Shown here one piece after another: positions 16,487 through 25,548 of a stretch of 64,000 bases of DNA (its first letter is position 1; each line of letters starts with the position of its first letter). Made by a program: the position numbers and the translations under genes. The DNA comes from Geomonas subterranea (lineage in GTDB: Bacteria; Desulfobacterota; Desulfuromonadia; Geobacterales; Geobacteraceae), in NCBI RefSeq assembly GCF_019063845.1, contig NZ_CP077683.1, forward strand, positions 806,001-870,000. The letters are read 5' to 3'. Below the pieces are notes generated by a model. It saw nothing but the letters and a program-made list of their open reading frames with translations, was not told the origin of the DNA and did not search any database.

Positions 16487-19096
16487 CTAGATCATCCTCT
16501 TCAGTTCGTCCACCAGGTTCAACGCCTCAAGCGGCGTCAAAAGCGCCACTTCCACCCCCTTAAGCCTCTCCCTGATCAGGTCCTCGCCTGCGTCGAAGAG
16601 CGAGAGCTGAGGGGAGGGGGGCGGGTTCTTCTTGCCACGCGCAAGCCGCGGCACCCCCCCCTCGCCGTATTCCCCTTTCTCCAGGTTGGCGAGGATCTCC
16701 TTGGCGCGGTCGATCACCCCCTGGGGCAGCCCGGCCAGGCGCGCCACCTGGATGCCGTAGGAGTGCGAGGCGCCGCCGGGGACGATCTTGCGCAAAAAGA
16801 TGATGCGCTCGTTCCACTCCCGGACGGCGATGTTGAAGTTCTTGATGCCGGGGCGCGTCACTGCCAGTTCGGTCAGCTCGTGGTAGTGCGTGGCGAACAG
16901 CGTCTTGGCGGCGTGCGCCTTGTTGTCGTGCAAAAACTCCGCGACGGCCCAGGCGATGGAGACGCCGTCGAAGGTGGAGGTGCCGCGGCCGATCTCGTCC
17001 AGGATGACGAGGCTCTTCGCGGTCGCCCCCCTCAAGATGGCGGCGCTCTCCATCATCTCCACCATGAAGGTGGAGTGGCCGCGGGCCAGGTTGTCGGAGG
17101 CGCCGACGCGGGTGAAGATGCGGTCCACCAGCGGGATGCGCGCCTTCTCCGCAGGGACGAAGCTCCCCATTTGCGCCATCAGGGTGATCAGGGCCACCTG
17201 GCGCATGAAGGTCGACTTGCCCGCCATGTTGGGGCCGGTGATGATGATCAGCTGGTTCTCGCCGTTGTCGAGCAGCGTGTCGTTGGGGACGAAGCGCTCG
17301 GACGAGTACATGTCCTCGATGACCGGGTGCCTCCCCTCGGTGATGGAAAGCTCGGTCCCCTCGTGCACCTCGGGGCGGCAGTACCCCTTGTCGTGGGCGA
17401 GTTCAGCGAGCGAGGCGAGGACGTCCAGGCAGGCCAGGCGGTCGGCGCTCCGGGCGATCCGCTCCCCTTGGGCGGCGGCCGCTTCGCGCACCTGCTGGAA
17501 CAGGTTGAACTCGAGCTCCTTGATGCGGTCCTCCGCGCCCAGCACCTTCTCCTCGTACTCCTTGAGCTCCGGGGTGATGTAGCGCTCGGCGTTGGCGAGG
17601 GTCTGCCTCCTGATGTAGTCCTCGGGGATGGCGGAGACGTTGGCCTTGGTCACCTCGATGTAGTAGCCGAACACCTTGTTGTAACGGATCTTCAGCGAGG
17701 AGATGCCGGTGCGCCCCTTCTCCTGGGCCTCCAGGCGGGCGATGAACCCCTTTCCCTCGCGGCTGATGGCGCGCAGTTCGTCCAGTTCGGCGTTGTAGCC
17801 GTCGGCGATGATCCCGCCGTCGCGCAGCACGAACGGGGGATCGTCCACGATGGCGCGGGTGATCAGGTCGCAGATCTCGGAGAGCGGGTCGATCCCGTCG
17901 TTTAGTTCCTTCAAAAGGGAGGCCGCGCAGCCGGCAACCTGCTCCTTGATGGCGGGCAGCCGGGAGAGCGACGCCTTGAGCGCTGCCAGGTCCTTGGCCG
18001 AGGCCGAGGCGAGGCTGATGCGCCCGTTCAGGCGCTCCAGGTCGTAGACCCCGGACAAAAGCGTCTTCAGCTCGGCCCGGACCCCCGGGGCCTCGATCAG
18101 CTCCTGCAGCGCGTCCTGGCGCCCGCGGATCTTCTCCTGGTCCATGAGGGGATAGTTGATCCACTGCTTGAGCTTTCTTCCCCCCATGGCGGTCACGGTC
18201 CGGTCCATGAGACCCAGCAGCGACCCCTTTCTCTTGCCGTCGGAGATGGTCTGCGTCAGCTCGAGGTTGCGCCTGGTCGACTCGTCCAGAAGCAGATGCT
18301 GGTTCTGGTTGTAGGGGATGATGCCGGTTACGTGCGGGGCGTTCCCCTTCTGGGTGTCCACCAGGTAGTGCAGCACGGCCCCCGCGGCGAGGAGGGCGAC
18401 CGGGAGGGTGTGGCACCCAAGGGTCTCGGCGCTGGCTCCCTTGAACTGGTTGCCGATCAGGCGGTTGCAGTAATCGGTGTCGTAGACCCACTCCTCGAAA
18501 TAGGTGATGCTCCGGTCGGTGGCGACGGGCGCCATCTCCTTCGACCTTTGGGGCTCCCGGAAGGAGGAGGGGAGGATGATCTCGCGCGGCGCTATGCAGG
18601 CCACCTCTGCGAGCGCCGCCTGCAGCCCGGAGAGCTCGGTGACCCGGAACTCGCCGGTGGAGAGGTCCAGGTAGGAGAGGCCGTAGCACTCTCCGTCACA
18701 GCAAAGGGCGAGGAGGTAGTTGTTTTCCTTCGGGGAAAGGGAGGCGTCCTCGACGACAAGGCCGGGGGTTATCACCTTGACCACCTCGCGCTTCACGATC
18801 CCCTTGGCGAGCTTCGGGTCCTCCGCCTGCTCGCAGATGGCGACCTTCTCGCCCGCCTCGACCAGCTTGGCGATGTACGGGGCGCAGGAGTGGTAGGGGA
18901 CCCCGCACAGGGGGACCTCGGAGCCGTCGGCGTTCTTGTTGCGCGAGGTGAGGGTGATGCCGAGGATGCGGGAGGCCTTCACCGCATCGTCGAGGAACAT
19001 CTCATAGAAGTCGCCGCACCGGAAGAAGAGTATGGCATCGGGGTGCTCTGCTTTGATCTCGAGGAACTGCCGCATCATGGGCGTCATTTCAGACAT
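16487..19096 (-). CDS. mutS: DNA mismatch repair protein MutS
   Basis: 869 residues, the standard MutS1 length. The mismatch-reading F-x-E analogue appears as F-Y-E-M (residues 36-39) after F-F-R-C-G-D. The connector, core and clamp domains follow. The ATPase has Walker [10 protein letters not shown], Walker [10 protein letters not shown], and the A-T-H-Y-H-E-L motif. The ATG at 19096 was chosen because AAAGG lies 8 nt upstream and homologues begin near M-x-P-M-M-x-Q; the frame extends back to 19168 without a site. It finds mismatches after replication and recruits MutL. The gene appears intact. Confidence 0.97.
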   Translation of the reverse strand: MSEMTPMMRQFLEIKAEHPDAILFFRCGDFYEMFLDDAVKASRILGITLTSRNKNADGSEVPLCGVPYHSCAPYIAKLVEAGEKVAICEQAEDPKLAKGIVKREVVKVITPGLVVEDASLSPKENNYLLALCCDGECYGLSYLDLSTGEFRVTELSGLQAALAEVACIAPREIILPSSFREPQRSKEMAPVATDRSITYFEEWVYDTDYCNRLIGNQFKGASAETLGCHTLPVALLAAGAVLHYLVDTQKGNAPHVTGIIPYNQNQHLLLDESTRRNLELTQTISDGKRKGSLLGLMDRTVTAMGGRKLKQWINYPLMDQEKIRGRQDALQELIEAPGVRAELKTLLSGVYDLERLNGRISLASASAKDLAALKASLSRLPAIKEQVAGCAASLLKELNDGIDPLSEICDLITRAIVDDPPFVLRDGGIIADGYNAELDELRAISREGKGFIARLEAQEKGRTGISSLKIRYNKVFGYYIEVTKANVSAIPEDYIRRQTLANAERYITPELKEYEEKVLGAEDRIKELEFNLFQQVREAAAAQGERIARSADRLACLDVLASLAELAHDKGYCRPEVHEGTELSITEGRHPVIEDMYSSERFVPNDTLLDNGENQLIIITGPNMAGKSTFMRQVALITLMAQMGSFVPAEKARIPLVDRIFTRVGASDNLARGHSTFMVEMMESAAILRGATAKSLVILDEIGRGTSTFDGVSIAWAVAEFLHDNKAHAAKTLFATHYHELTELAVTRPGIKNFNIAVREWNERIIFLRKIVPGGASHSYGIQVARLAGLPQGVIDRAKEILANLEKGEYGEGGVPRLARGKKNPPPSPQLSLFDAGEDLIRERLKGVEVALLTPLEALNLVDELKRMI

Positions 19097-19382
19097 TTGG
19101 GAAACCTTTTCGGGGGAAGAGAAACGCCGGCATCTTAACAAAATCGCGGGACCATGTAAAGCTTCCACACCCCGCGAGACCGGCTTTCTCCCCTTTGCGG
19201 GAGAGATGCGAATTTTTTCACGCCCGTCTCTGGAGCTTTGCGTTAAATATCTTAAAATTGCCTAATGTTTTTTTCGCGGGCCCCGCGTCACGGCAGGTGA
19301 TAAGCCGCGAGGCGCGGGACTCACGGTGACGCAGTCGACAGCTGACCGGCCCCCCAAGGGATGCCGGCAAGGGAGGTGCAGC

Positions 19383-20669
19383 ATGGGGCATGGACGCAAG
19401 ATTTCGGTGGTGGGGCTTGGCTACGTCGGGTTGCCGGTGGCGGTTGCCTTCGGCAAGGTGCGCCGCACCATCGGCTTTGACATCAGCACCCGCCGTATAG
19501 ACGAGTTGCGCGGGGGGTGCGACCGGACTGGCGAGGTGGCCTCCGAGGAGCTGGTCAGCGCGCAGATCTGCTACACCAACAGGATAGAGGACCTGCGCGA
19601 GGCCGATTTTCACGTCGTGGCCGTTCCCACGCCGGTCGACCCGGCCAACCAGCCGGACCTCACCCTTTTGTGCGGCGCCTCGGAAACTGTCGGCAAGGCC
19701 TTGAAGAAAGGGGACATCGTGGTCTACGAGTCCACCGTGTACCCCGGGGTCACCGAGGAGATCTGCCTCCCGATCCTGGAGCGTGTTTCGGGGATGAAGA
19801 GTCCCGACGACTTTACGGTCGGGTACAGCCCGGAGCGGATCAACCCCGGGGACAAGGAGCACACCTTCACCAGCATCTTGAAGGTGGTTGCCGGGCAGGA
19901 CCCCCGCACGCTGGAGGTGATCGCCTCGGTGTACTCCGAGGTGGTGGTCCCGGGGGTGCATCGTGCTCCCTCCATCAAGGTCGCGGAGGCGGCCAAGGTG
20001 ATCGAGAACACGCAGCGTGACCTGAACATCGCCCTCATGAACGAGCTGGCCCTCATCTTCGACCGGCTCGGCATCGACACGAGCGAGGTCCTGGCGGCCG
20101 CGGGTAGCAAGTGGAACTTCCTGAACTTCAAGCCGGGGCTCGTCGGCGGGCACTGCATCGGCGTCGACCCCTACTACCTGACCTACCAGGCGGAGAAGAT
20201 CGGCTACATCCCTCAGGTGATCCTCGCGGGGCGGCGCATCAACGACGGCATGGGGAAGTTCGTGGCGCAGCGCGCGGTCAAGGAGATCATCAGGGCCGGT
20301 CACCACGTGCTCGGCTCCTACGTGACGGTACTGGGACTCACCTTCAAGGAAAACTGCCCCGACCTTAGGAACTCCAAGGTGGTCGACATCCTGAACGAAC
20401 TGGGTGACTACGGTCTGAAGGTCCAGGTCTGCGACCCGATGGCGGATCCGCAGGAGGCAAGGAGCGCCTACGGCGTCACCCTCAAACAGCCGGACCGGCT
20501 GCAACCGGCCGTGGCGGTCATCGTCGCTGTGGCCCACGACGTCTACCGGCAGTGGACGCCGGCCAAGTTCGCGAGCCTCATGGTCGAGAACCCGGTCCTG
20601 ATTGATGTCAAGGGGATCTACGACCCCCGGCAGATGGCTTCCGCCGGCATCAGGGTCTGGTGCCTGTGA
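19383..20669 (+). CDS. UDP-N-acetylhexosamine 6-dehydrogenase (TviB/WbpA/WbpO type)
   Basis: 428 residues. The NAD-binding Rossmann motif V-G-L-G-Y-V-G-L-P is at residues 9-17. The catalytic Cys is in G-G-H-C-I-G-V-D-P-Y-Y-L, and E-N-T-Q-R-D-L-N-I-A is present. These mark the nucleotide-sugar dehydrogenases that oxidise UDP-GlcNAc or UDP-GalNAc to the uronic acid; UDP-glucose dehydrogenases differ around the catalytic loop. GGGAGG 6 nt upstream supports ATG 19383. It heads a short operon with a DAC-like gene and a glycosyltransferase, which suggests supply of a uronic sugar for a surface glycan. Confidence 0.9.
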   Translation: MGHGRKISVVGLGYVGLPVAVAFGKVRRTIGFDISTRRIDELRGGCDRTGEVASEELVSAQICYTNRIEDLREADFHVVAVPTPVDPANQPDLTLLCGASETVGKALKKGDIVVYESTVYPGVTEEICLPILERVSGMKSPDDFTVGYSPERINPGDKEHTFTSILKVVAGQDPRTLEVIASVYSEVVVPGVHRAPSIKVAEAAKVIENTQRDLNIALMNELALIFDRLGIDTSEVLAAAGSKWNFLNFKPGLVGGHCIGVDPYYLTYQAEKIGYIPQVILAGRRINDGMGKFVAQRAVKEIIRAGHHVLGSYVTVLGLTFKENCPDLRNSKVVDILNELGDYGLKVQVCDPMADPQEARSAYGVTLKQPDRLQPAVAVIVAVAHDVYRQWTPAKFASLMVENPVLIDVKGIYDPRQMASAGIRVWCL

Positions 20670-20685
20670 GCGAGTGGGGCTCAGG

Positions 20686-22023
20686 ATGAGAGAGGGACAC
20701 AGCTATCCCAAGGAACTGGTGGCATTCATCTTCGCCAGGTGGCGGGACGAGGCCTTCGTGGAGCGGGTTTCTCCCGGGGAGGAGCGGGGGGACCTGCGGC
20801 TTCCCGAACGCGGGGTGCTGGAGCAGGTGATTTCCACCTGCTATCAGGCGAGCCTTTTGCGCGAGGAGGAGCGTCCCGTCATGTTCCGGCTGATCATCAG
20901 GGACTCGTACCTCTTCGCGGCCCAGGAGGGGCCTCCGACGGGGATGCACCGTCTCATCTTCTCGAGGACCCGTCCTTTCAACGAGTACGAACTGCACCGC
21001 CTGGCGCCGGCTGCCGACTTCTACCGGACCCTGATCGGCATCTTCATCGACCCGGTCCTCGGCGCCCAGATCTGGGGACTGCTCCACTCCGGTACCCGCT
21101 GGATGCACGCCGTGTACGGCGGGAGGAAGACTTCTCCCCCCATGCCGCCCAGCCTCGTGGTCTACGTCACCGGGCCCGGCCAGATCTCGGTCTGCATCGG
21201 GGACGAGATCATCGCCTCGCTAAACGGCGGGCAGATCAACTGTCCGGCCCTTGATGTATTCAACTCCGGCTGGATGAGGAAGAGCCTCTCCCCCCTGAAC
21301 GACGAGACCTTCGCCCTGCACCGCAAGGCTCGGCAGCGCGCCGAGCGCCCCTGGGCCGACCTCGACCCCGAGTTCGGCAGCAAGATCGGGCAGCAGGCGA
21401 TTCGCCGCATCATCAGCGTGATCAGGAACTCCAATCATGGCGGGCTCCTGGTGTACCTGCCGGCGGAGATGGCCGAGGAGATTATGGAGCAGAACCAGTA
21501 CCTGACCCTCAAGTACCAGTTCCTCGAATTCGAGTCGCGGCAGCGCTTCCTCTCGCTCACCCTGCGCATCATGAACACGCTGGCCGAGATCAACGGGGGC
21601 GCGGCGGCCGAGGGGCGGACGGTGGGATGGTACGAGTACGTCAACAGCAAGAACGAGAACATCGCGCTGCTGGACGAGGCGATCTTCGACGTGGCCCACT
21701 TCATAGCGGCGCTCTCCGCCGTGGACGGCGCCGTTGTCATCACCAAGCGCCAGGAACTGCTCGGTTTTGGCGGGGTCATCTCCGGGGACCTGGACAGCGT
21801 GGGGATGGTGGCACACGCCCTGGACACTGAGGGTGAGCAGTGCGAGTCGGTCCTGAGCGAGGGGGTGGGGACGAGGCACCGGGCGGCGTATCGCCTCTGC
21901 CAGCGGCTGCATCAGGCCACAGCCATCGTCATCTCGCAGGACGAGAGCGTCCAGATCGTGCGCTGGCATAACGGCTCGGTCACCTACTGGGATCAGGTTC
22001 CCACGGGTGTTCCGGGGTTCTAG
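20686..22023 (+). CDS. Probable diadenylate cyclase (DAC/DisA_N-like) with N-terminal sensor region
   Basis: 445 residues. The last third carries both catalytic signatures of DAC domains: A-V-D-G-A-V-V-I (near 350) and G-V-G-T-R-H-R-A-A (near 400), followed by a V-I-S-Q-D-E strand. In DisA and CdaA these residues bind ATP and make c-di-AMP. The N-terminal 300 residues are not a known membrane or HhH domain and resemble the putative sensor regions called DACNV in comparative-genomics work, a label I give with reservation. It lies 16 nt after the sugar dehydrogenase and 21 nt before a glycosyltransferase, so it may tie nucleotide signalling to glycan synthesis. ATG 20686 has only a weak ribosome site. 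Confidence 0.75.
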   Translation: MREGHSYPKELVAFIFARWRDEAFVERVSPGEERGDLRLPERGVLEQVISTCYQASLLREEERPVMFRLIIRDSYLFAAQEGPPTGMHRLIFSRTRPFNEYELHRLAPAADFYRTLIGIFIDPVLGAQIWGLLHSGTRWMHAVYGGRKTSPPMPPSLVVYVTGPGQISVCIGDEIIASLNGGQINCPALDVFNSGWMRKSLSPLNDETFALHRKARQRAERPWADLDPEFGSKIGQQAIRRIISVIRNSNHGGLLVYLPAEMAEEIMEQNQYLTLKYQFLEFESRQRFLSLTLRIMNTLAEINGGAAAEGRTVGWYEYVNSKNENIALLDEAIFDVAHFIAALSAVDGAVVITKRQELLGFGGVISGDLDSVGMVAHALDTEGEQCESVLSEGVGTRHRAAYRLCQRLHQATAIVISQDESVQIVRWHNGSVTYWDQVPTGVPGF

Positions 22024-22044
22024 CGGCCAAGGGGAGAGCCAGAC

Positions 22045-23214
22045 ATGGCAAGTGACATCAACGTGATCTTCATGGGGAAATTCGGGTACCCATCCGGCAT
22101 GGCGTCCACCAAGCGGATCCAGCATTTTCTGGACTACCTAAACGGTGACTCGGCGAGCACCAGGGTCCTGCAGCTAAGGCCCACGGGGGAGGTTGCGGAC
22201 GGGGAAACCGAAGGGAGCTATCAGGGTACCGAGTATCGGCGCATCGGGGGCGGTCTGAAGCTGGGCCTTTCCCTGGTCCCGGCCCTGATCAGGTACCACA
22301 GGGACGGCATCGCCGCCCTGAAGCAGTGGCGGGTTCCGGGGGTGAGAAACGTACTCTACAGCTACGGTGGCGTGACCGTTGAAAATGTCATTTTCATCCT
22401 GGCGGCGAAGCGCCTGGGCTATTTCATCGTCTTCGACATCGTCGAGGACAACACCTACATCGACGACAAGCTGAGCATCCCGGGGAAGCTCAAGTGGTTC
22501 GCCGGCGAGATCCTCGACCGGTTCTTCCTTGGGCTCGCCGACGGCATCGTGGTCATCTCCAATTACCTGAGGCAACTCTACGGGAAGAAGGTCGCACTGT
22601 CGGTGCCGCTTTGCCTGATACCGATCTCGGCCAGATGCGAGGCGGAGAGCCGCGCGGAAAGGGAACCGGGGCCGATGAGGGTGGTCTACGCCGGTTCCTT
22701 CGCCAAAAAGGACGGCATAGAGCAGCTTCTGGACGCGTTCGAGAGTGTCCAGGGAAAGAAAGGGAACTGCATTCTGATGCTCTGCGGCACCGGTGCCAGC
22801 GTGAAGCTCTACCAGCCGCGCATCGCCGCCAATCCCGCCATCCACTACGTGGGGTACCTGGAGGACAGGGCCTTCTACCGCTTCCTGAAGGGGGCCGATG
22901 TCCTGTGCGTGACCCGAACCGGCTCGACCTATGCCAACGCCGGCTTTCCCTTCAAGCTCGGGGAGTACCTCGCCACCGGCAACCCGGTCATCGTCTCCGA
23001 CGTGGGGGACGTGCGGCGTTATCTAAGCCACATGGAGGATGCCATCATCGTCGAGCCAGGGAGCGTGTCGGCGATCGCCGGCGCCCTCGAGTACTGCCTG
23101 GACCACCCGGAAACCGCCGCGAAGATCGGCATGAGCGGGGCGGACAAATGCAGGCGCTACTTCGACCCGGCGGTCAACGGCAGGCTGCTGCTGCAGCTGA
23201 TACGAAGGCTGTGA
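22045..23214 (+). CDS. Glycosyltransferase, family 4 type
   Basis: 389 residues with a GT-B fold pattern. The N-terminal F-M-G-K-F-G-Y-P-S-G-M-A motif is typical for the acceptor domain of GT4 enzymes. The C-terminal donor domain has V-Y-A-G-S-F-A-K-K-D-G-I and P-F-K-L-G-E-Y-L-A-T-G-N-P-V-I. It should transfer a sugar from a nucleotide donor to a growing surface glycan on the cytoplasmic face. Third gene of the operon starting at 19383. Donor and acceptor cannot be told from sequence. Confidence 0.88.
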   Translation: MASDINVIFMGKFGYPSGMASTKRIQHFLDYLNGDSASTRVLQLRPTGEVADGETEGSYQGTEYRRIGGGLKLGLSLVPALIRYHRDGIAALKQWRVPGVRNVLYSYGGVTVENVIFILAAKRLGYFIVFDIVEDNTYIDDKLSIPGKLKWFAGEILDRFFLGLADGIVVISNYLRQLYGKKVALSVPLCLIPISARCEAESRAEREPGPMRVVYAGSFAKKDGIEQLLDAFESVQGKKGNCILMLCGTGASVKLYQPRIAANPAIHYVGYLEDRAFYRFLKGADVLCVTRTGSTYANAGFPFKLGEYLATGNPVIVSDVGDVRRYLSHMEDAIIVEPGSVSAIAGALEYCLDHPETAAKIGMSGADKCRRYFDPAVNGRLLLQLIRRL

Positions 23215-23289
23215 AATCCACGCCCGGCGGGGCGGCTCCTCCTTCAGCCCTGCCCCGCGCACCTTCGCGCGCTGGCGCCGCGCGGAGAG

Positions 23290-24519
23290 TCATTCCGCGT
23301 CCACGTTGCGCACACCCTCGGGCTTCCAGGCCGGCGATATCACCTTCGCCCCGCACTCCTTCCCCACCAGGGTGCCGAAGGTTACCGAAAAATCCCCGAA
23401 CTTGTTGTTGACATGATCCATGGCGCTCGCCACGAGCGCCTTTTTTCGTTCGCTCTCGAACAGCGGCAGCTGTTCCGCCTGGTGGGAGAGGTTGGTGATC
23501 CGCACCCCCAGCAGGCGCACAGGCTGGGCCAGTTCCAGCTGGTCCAGGATCTGCACCGCGTCCCGGTAGATCTCGTCGCTGTTGTTGGTGGGGGCGGAGC
23601 GGCTCAGCTGGCGGGAGAAGGTGGTGAAATCGGGGTAGCGGACGGTCAGGGTGACGGTCTTGCCGGTGACACGGTATTTCCTGGCCCGCCTCCCGACCAT
23701 TTCCGAGAGCTGCAGCAGTACCGCCAGTATTTCAGAGCGCTGGCAGAGGTCCGTGTCAAGCGTCGTGCTGTGACCGACACTCTTCACCTCCTCGGCCTCC
23801 TCATCGGGCACCACCGGCGCGTCATCCACCCCGAGCCCCATATAGTGCAGTCTCTCTCCGGTCACCCCGAACTTCTTCCTCAGGATGTCCACTGGAAACC
23901 GCCCCAGCTCGCCGCAGGTCCTGATTCCGAATGCGGCCAGCTGCTGGTGCGTCTTCGCCCCGATGCCGCACAACTGCTGGATCGGCAGCCGCTCCATGAC
24001 CCGGGCCACCTGGCCCGGCGCGATTACGGTGAGCCCGTCCGGCTTCTGCATGTCCGAGGCGAGCTTGGCGAGGAGCTTGTTCGGCGCGATCCCCACCGAG
24101 CAGGTGAGTCCGAAGCGGTCGCGGATTCGTTCCTTGATCATCCCGACGATAGCTTCGGGAGAGCCGAAGAGGCTCAGGCTCCCGGTCACGTCCAGGAACG
24201 CCTCGTCGATGGAGAAGACCTCGACCAGCGGGGTGTACTCGCGCATGATGCCGATGATCTGCTTCGAGGTGTAGCTGTACTTCTTGTTGTTGCCCACGAC
24301 GAAGATCAGCTCAGGGCACTTCTGGCGCGCCTCCCAGCTGTTCATCCCGGTCCTGACGCCGAAGGCGCGCGCCTCGTAGGAACAGGTGGTGATGATGGTG
24401 CGCTTCGCCGCCCCGATTACCGCGACCGGTTTCCCCTGCAGGGCGGGGTTCGACTGCTGCTCCACCGAGGCGAAGAAGGCGTTCATGTCGATGTGCAGGA
24501 TGATCCTGTGCTCTGCCAA
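23290..24519 (-). CDS. dinB: DNA polymerase IV (Y family)
   Basis: 409 residues, close to the usual DinB length plus a C-terminal tail. It has I-D-M-N-A-F-F-A-S-V (first metal ligand and steric gate), C-S-Y-E-A-R-A-F-G, and S-I-D-E-A-F-L-D (catalytic Asp-Glu). The helix-hairpin-helix L-C-G-I-G and the little-finger domain follow. It copies damaged DNA at low fidelity. The start is TTG at 24519, with GGAG and AGGA just upstream inside the preceding small gene. It is the third gene of a lexA-led operon under an SOS box. Confidence 0.93.
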   Translation of the reverse strand: MAEHRIILHIDMNAFFASVEQQSNPALQGKPVAVIGAAKRTIITTCSYEARAFGVRTGMNSWEARQKCPELIFVVGNNKKYSYTSKQIIGIMREYTPLVEVFSIDEAFLDVTGSLSLFGSPEAIVGMIKERIRDRFGLTCSVGIAPNKLLAKLASDMQKPDGLTVIAPGQVARVMERLPIQQLCGIGAKTHQQLAAFGIRTCGELGRFPVDILRKKFGVTGERLHYMGLGVDDAPVVPDEEAEEVKSVGHSTTLDTDLCQRSEILAVLLQLSEMVGRRARKYRVTGKTVTLTVRYPDFTTFSRQLSRSAPTNNSDEIYRDAVQILDQLELAQPVRLLGVRITNLSHQAEQLPLFESERKKALVASAMDHVNNKFGDFSVTFGTLVGKECGAKVISPAWKPEGVRNVDAE

Positions 24520-24522
24520 GTC

Positions 24523-24767
24523 CTACTGCTCCTCGACCCCCATGAGGGTCCAGTTCTGGTCGGAGGTGTCGTACATCAGTTCGTAGAGGTTGCTGTCATC
24601 GCAGACCGCGAAGTGCAGGCGCGTCGCCCCCCCAGGGAGTCTTTCCAGAAGTAGGAAAGACGGGTGATGGCCCGCTTTTCCCGGCGCCACTCGAACCACA
24701 CGGGGCGGATACCTGCGCCGGGGACGAAGATTGCCGCGACCCTGATGCTGTCGCTAAGCCGCTGCAT
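24523..24767 (-). pseudogene. Small SOS-operon protein, frameshifted in a G7 run
   Basis: It begins with ATG at 24767, 4 nt after the lexA stop, and ends with TAG just before dinB. The first 46 codons are in one frame; the rest (A-T-R-L-H-F-A-V-C-D-D onward, ending G-V-E-E-Q) is in the -1 frame. One extra G in the run at 24627-24633 would give an intact protein of about 81 residues. The shape (P-V-W-F-E-W-R and a C-terminal W-T-L) recalls small DUF6504-like proteins found beside translesion polymerase genes, a weak resemblance. Without the correction it would end about 85 codons in, in a wrong frame. Confidence 0.65.
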
Positions 24768-24771
24768 GAAA

Positions 24772-25377
24772 TTACTCCATCTCCCGGTAGATGCCAACAA
24801 CTTTCCCGATAATGGATACCTCGCTGTCACCCTCCTGGATCACGATGGCCTCGTAGTTGGGGTTCTCAGGCTGCAGGCGGATCCTGTTGGACTCCCGGTA
24901 GAAACGCTTCAAGGTCGCCTCGCCAGCGACCATGGCCACGACTATGTCCCGGTTGTTGGCGTGAGGCTGAGGACGCACCAGGGCGAGGTCTCCCTCCCTG
25001 ATGTGGGCATGGATCATCGAGTCCCCCTTCACGCGCAGGAAAAAGGTCCCCCCCTTGTCGAGCTGGGAGCGGTCGATGGTGAAATGTCCCTCCACATCCT
25101 CGATGGCGGGATGCAGTGCTCCCGCCCGCACCGTCCCGACGATGGGAAGGGTCGCCCCCTGCCCCTGACTGCTGAGTGTGATGCCCCTGGTGCTCCCCTC
25201 CTGGCGGCGCAGGTAGCCTTTCTTCTCCAGCGCATCCAGGTGCTTCAGAACCCCCAGGGTCCCGCTCACCCCGAGCTGTGCCCCGATCTCGCGCAGGGTG
25301 GGTGGGTAGCCGTAGGCCTCGATATGCCGGGAAACAATATCCAGAACCTGCTGTTGTCGTGACGTCAGTTGCTCCAT
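24772..25377 (-). CDS. lexA: LexA repressor
   Basis: 201 residues. The N-terminal winged helix has T-L-R-E-I-G-A-Q-L-G-V. The self-cleavage site is the Ala-Gly pair in V-R-A-G-A, the catalytic Ser is in G-D-S-M-I, and the Lys is in A-T-L-K-R-F. LexA represses SOS genes and cuts itself when RecA is activated by single-stranded DNA. ATG 25377 was chosen because AGGAGGTGA lies 6-8 nt upstream; the frame continues to 25443 through the promoter. It leads the operon with the small gene and dinB and is preceded by its own SOS box. Confidence 0.96.
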   Translation of the reverse strand: MEQLTSRQQQVLDIVSRHIEAYGYPPTLREIGAQLGVSGTLGVLKHLDALEKKGYLRRQEGSTRGITLSSQGQGATLPIVGTVRAGALHPAIEDVEGHFTIDRSQLDKGGTFFLRVKGDSMIHAHIREGDLALVRPQPHANNRDIVVAMVAGEATLKRFYRESNRIRLQPENPNYEAIVIQEGDSEVSIIGKVVGIYREME

Positions 25378-25407
25378 CGGTATCACCTCCTGGTTATCTA
25401 ATGGCAA

Positions 25408-25425
25408 CTTTACCAAATGGTAACC
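25408..25425. promoter_or_regulatory. LexA (SOS) box before lexA
   Basis: The dyad TTACC-AAAT-GGTAA with flanking CC lies about 30 bp before the lexA start. On the minus strand it reads GGTTACCATTTGGTAA, which fits most of the GGTT-N2-C-N4-G-N3-ACC pattern reported for a Geobacter LexA. This implies autoregulation of lexA and SOS induction of dinB. Confidence 0.75.
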
Positions 25426-25548
25426 TGTCCCTGTCAACTTCAAAATCGGAAGGAGTCGTGCGGTTGAGTATTAGTGTTTTCAAATTATAGTGTAGCGGTG
25501 TTCCTGGCGGTGCAGCGTCAGCCCAACCCAAACCAAACGGAGGTAGCC

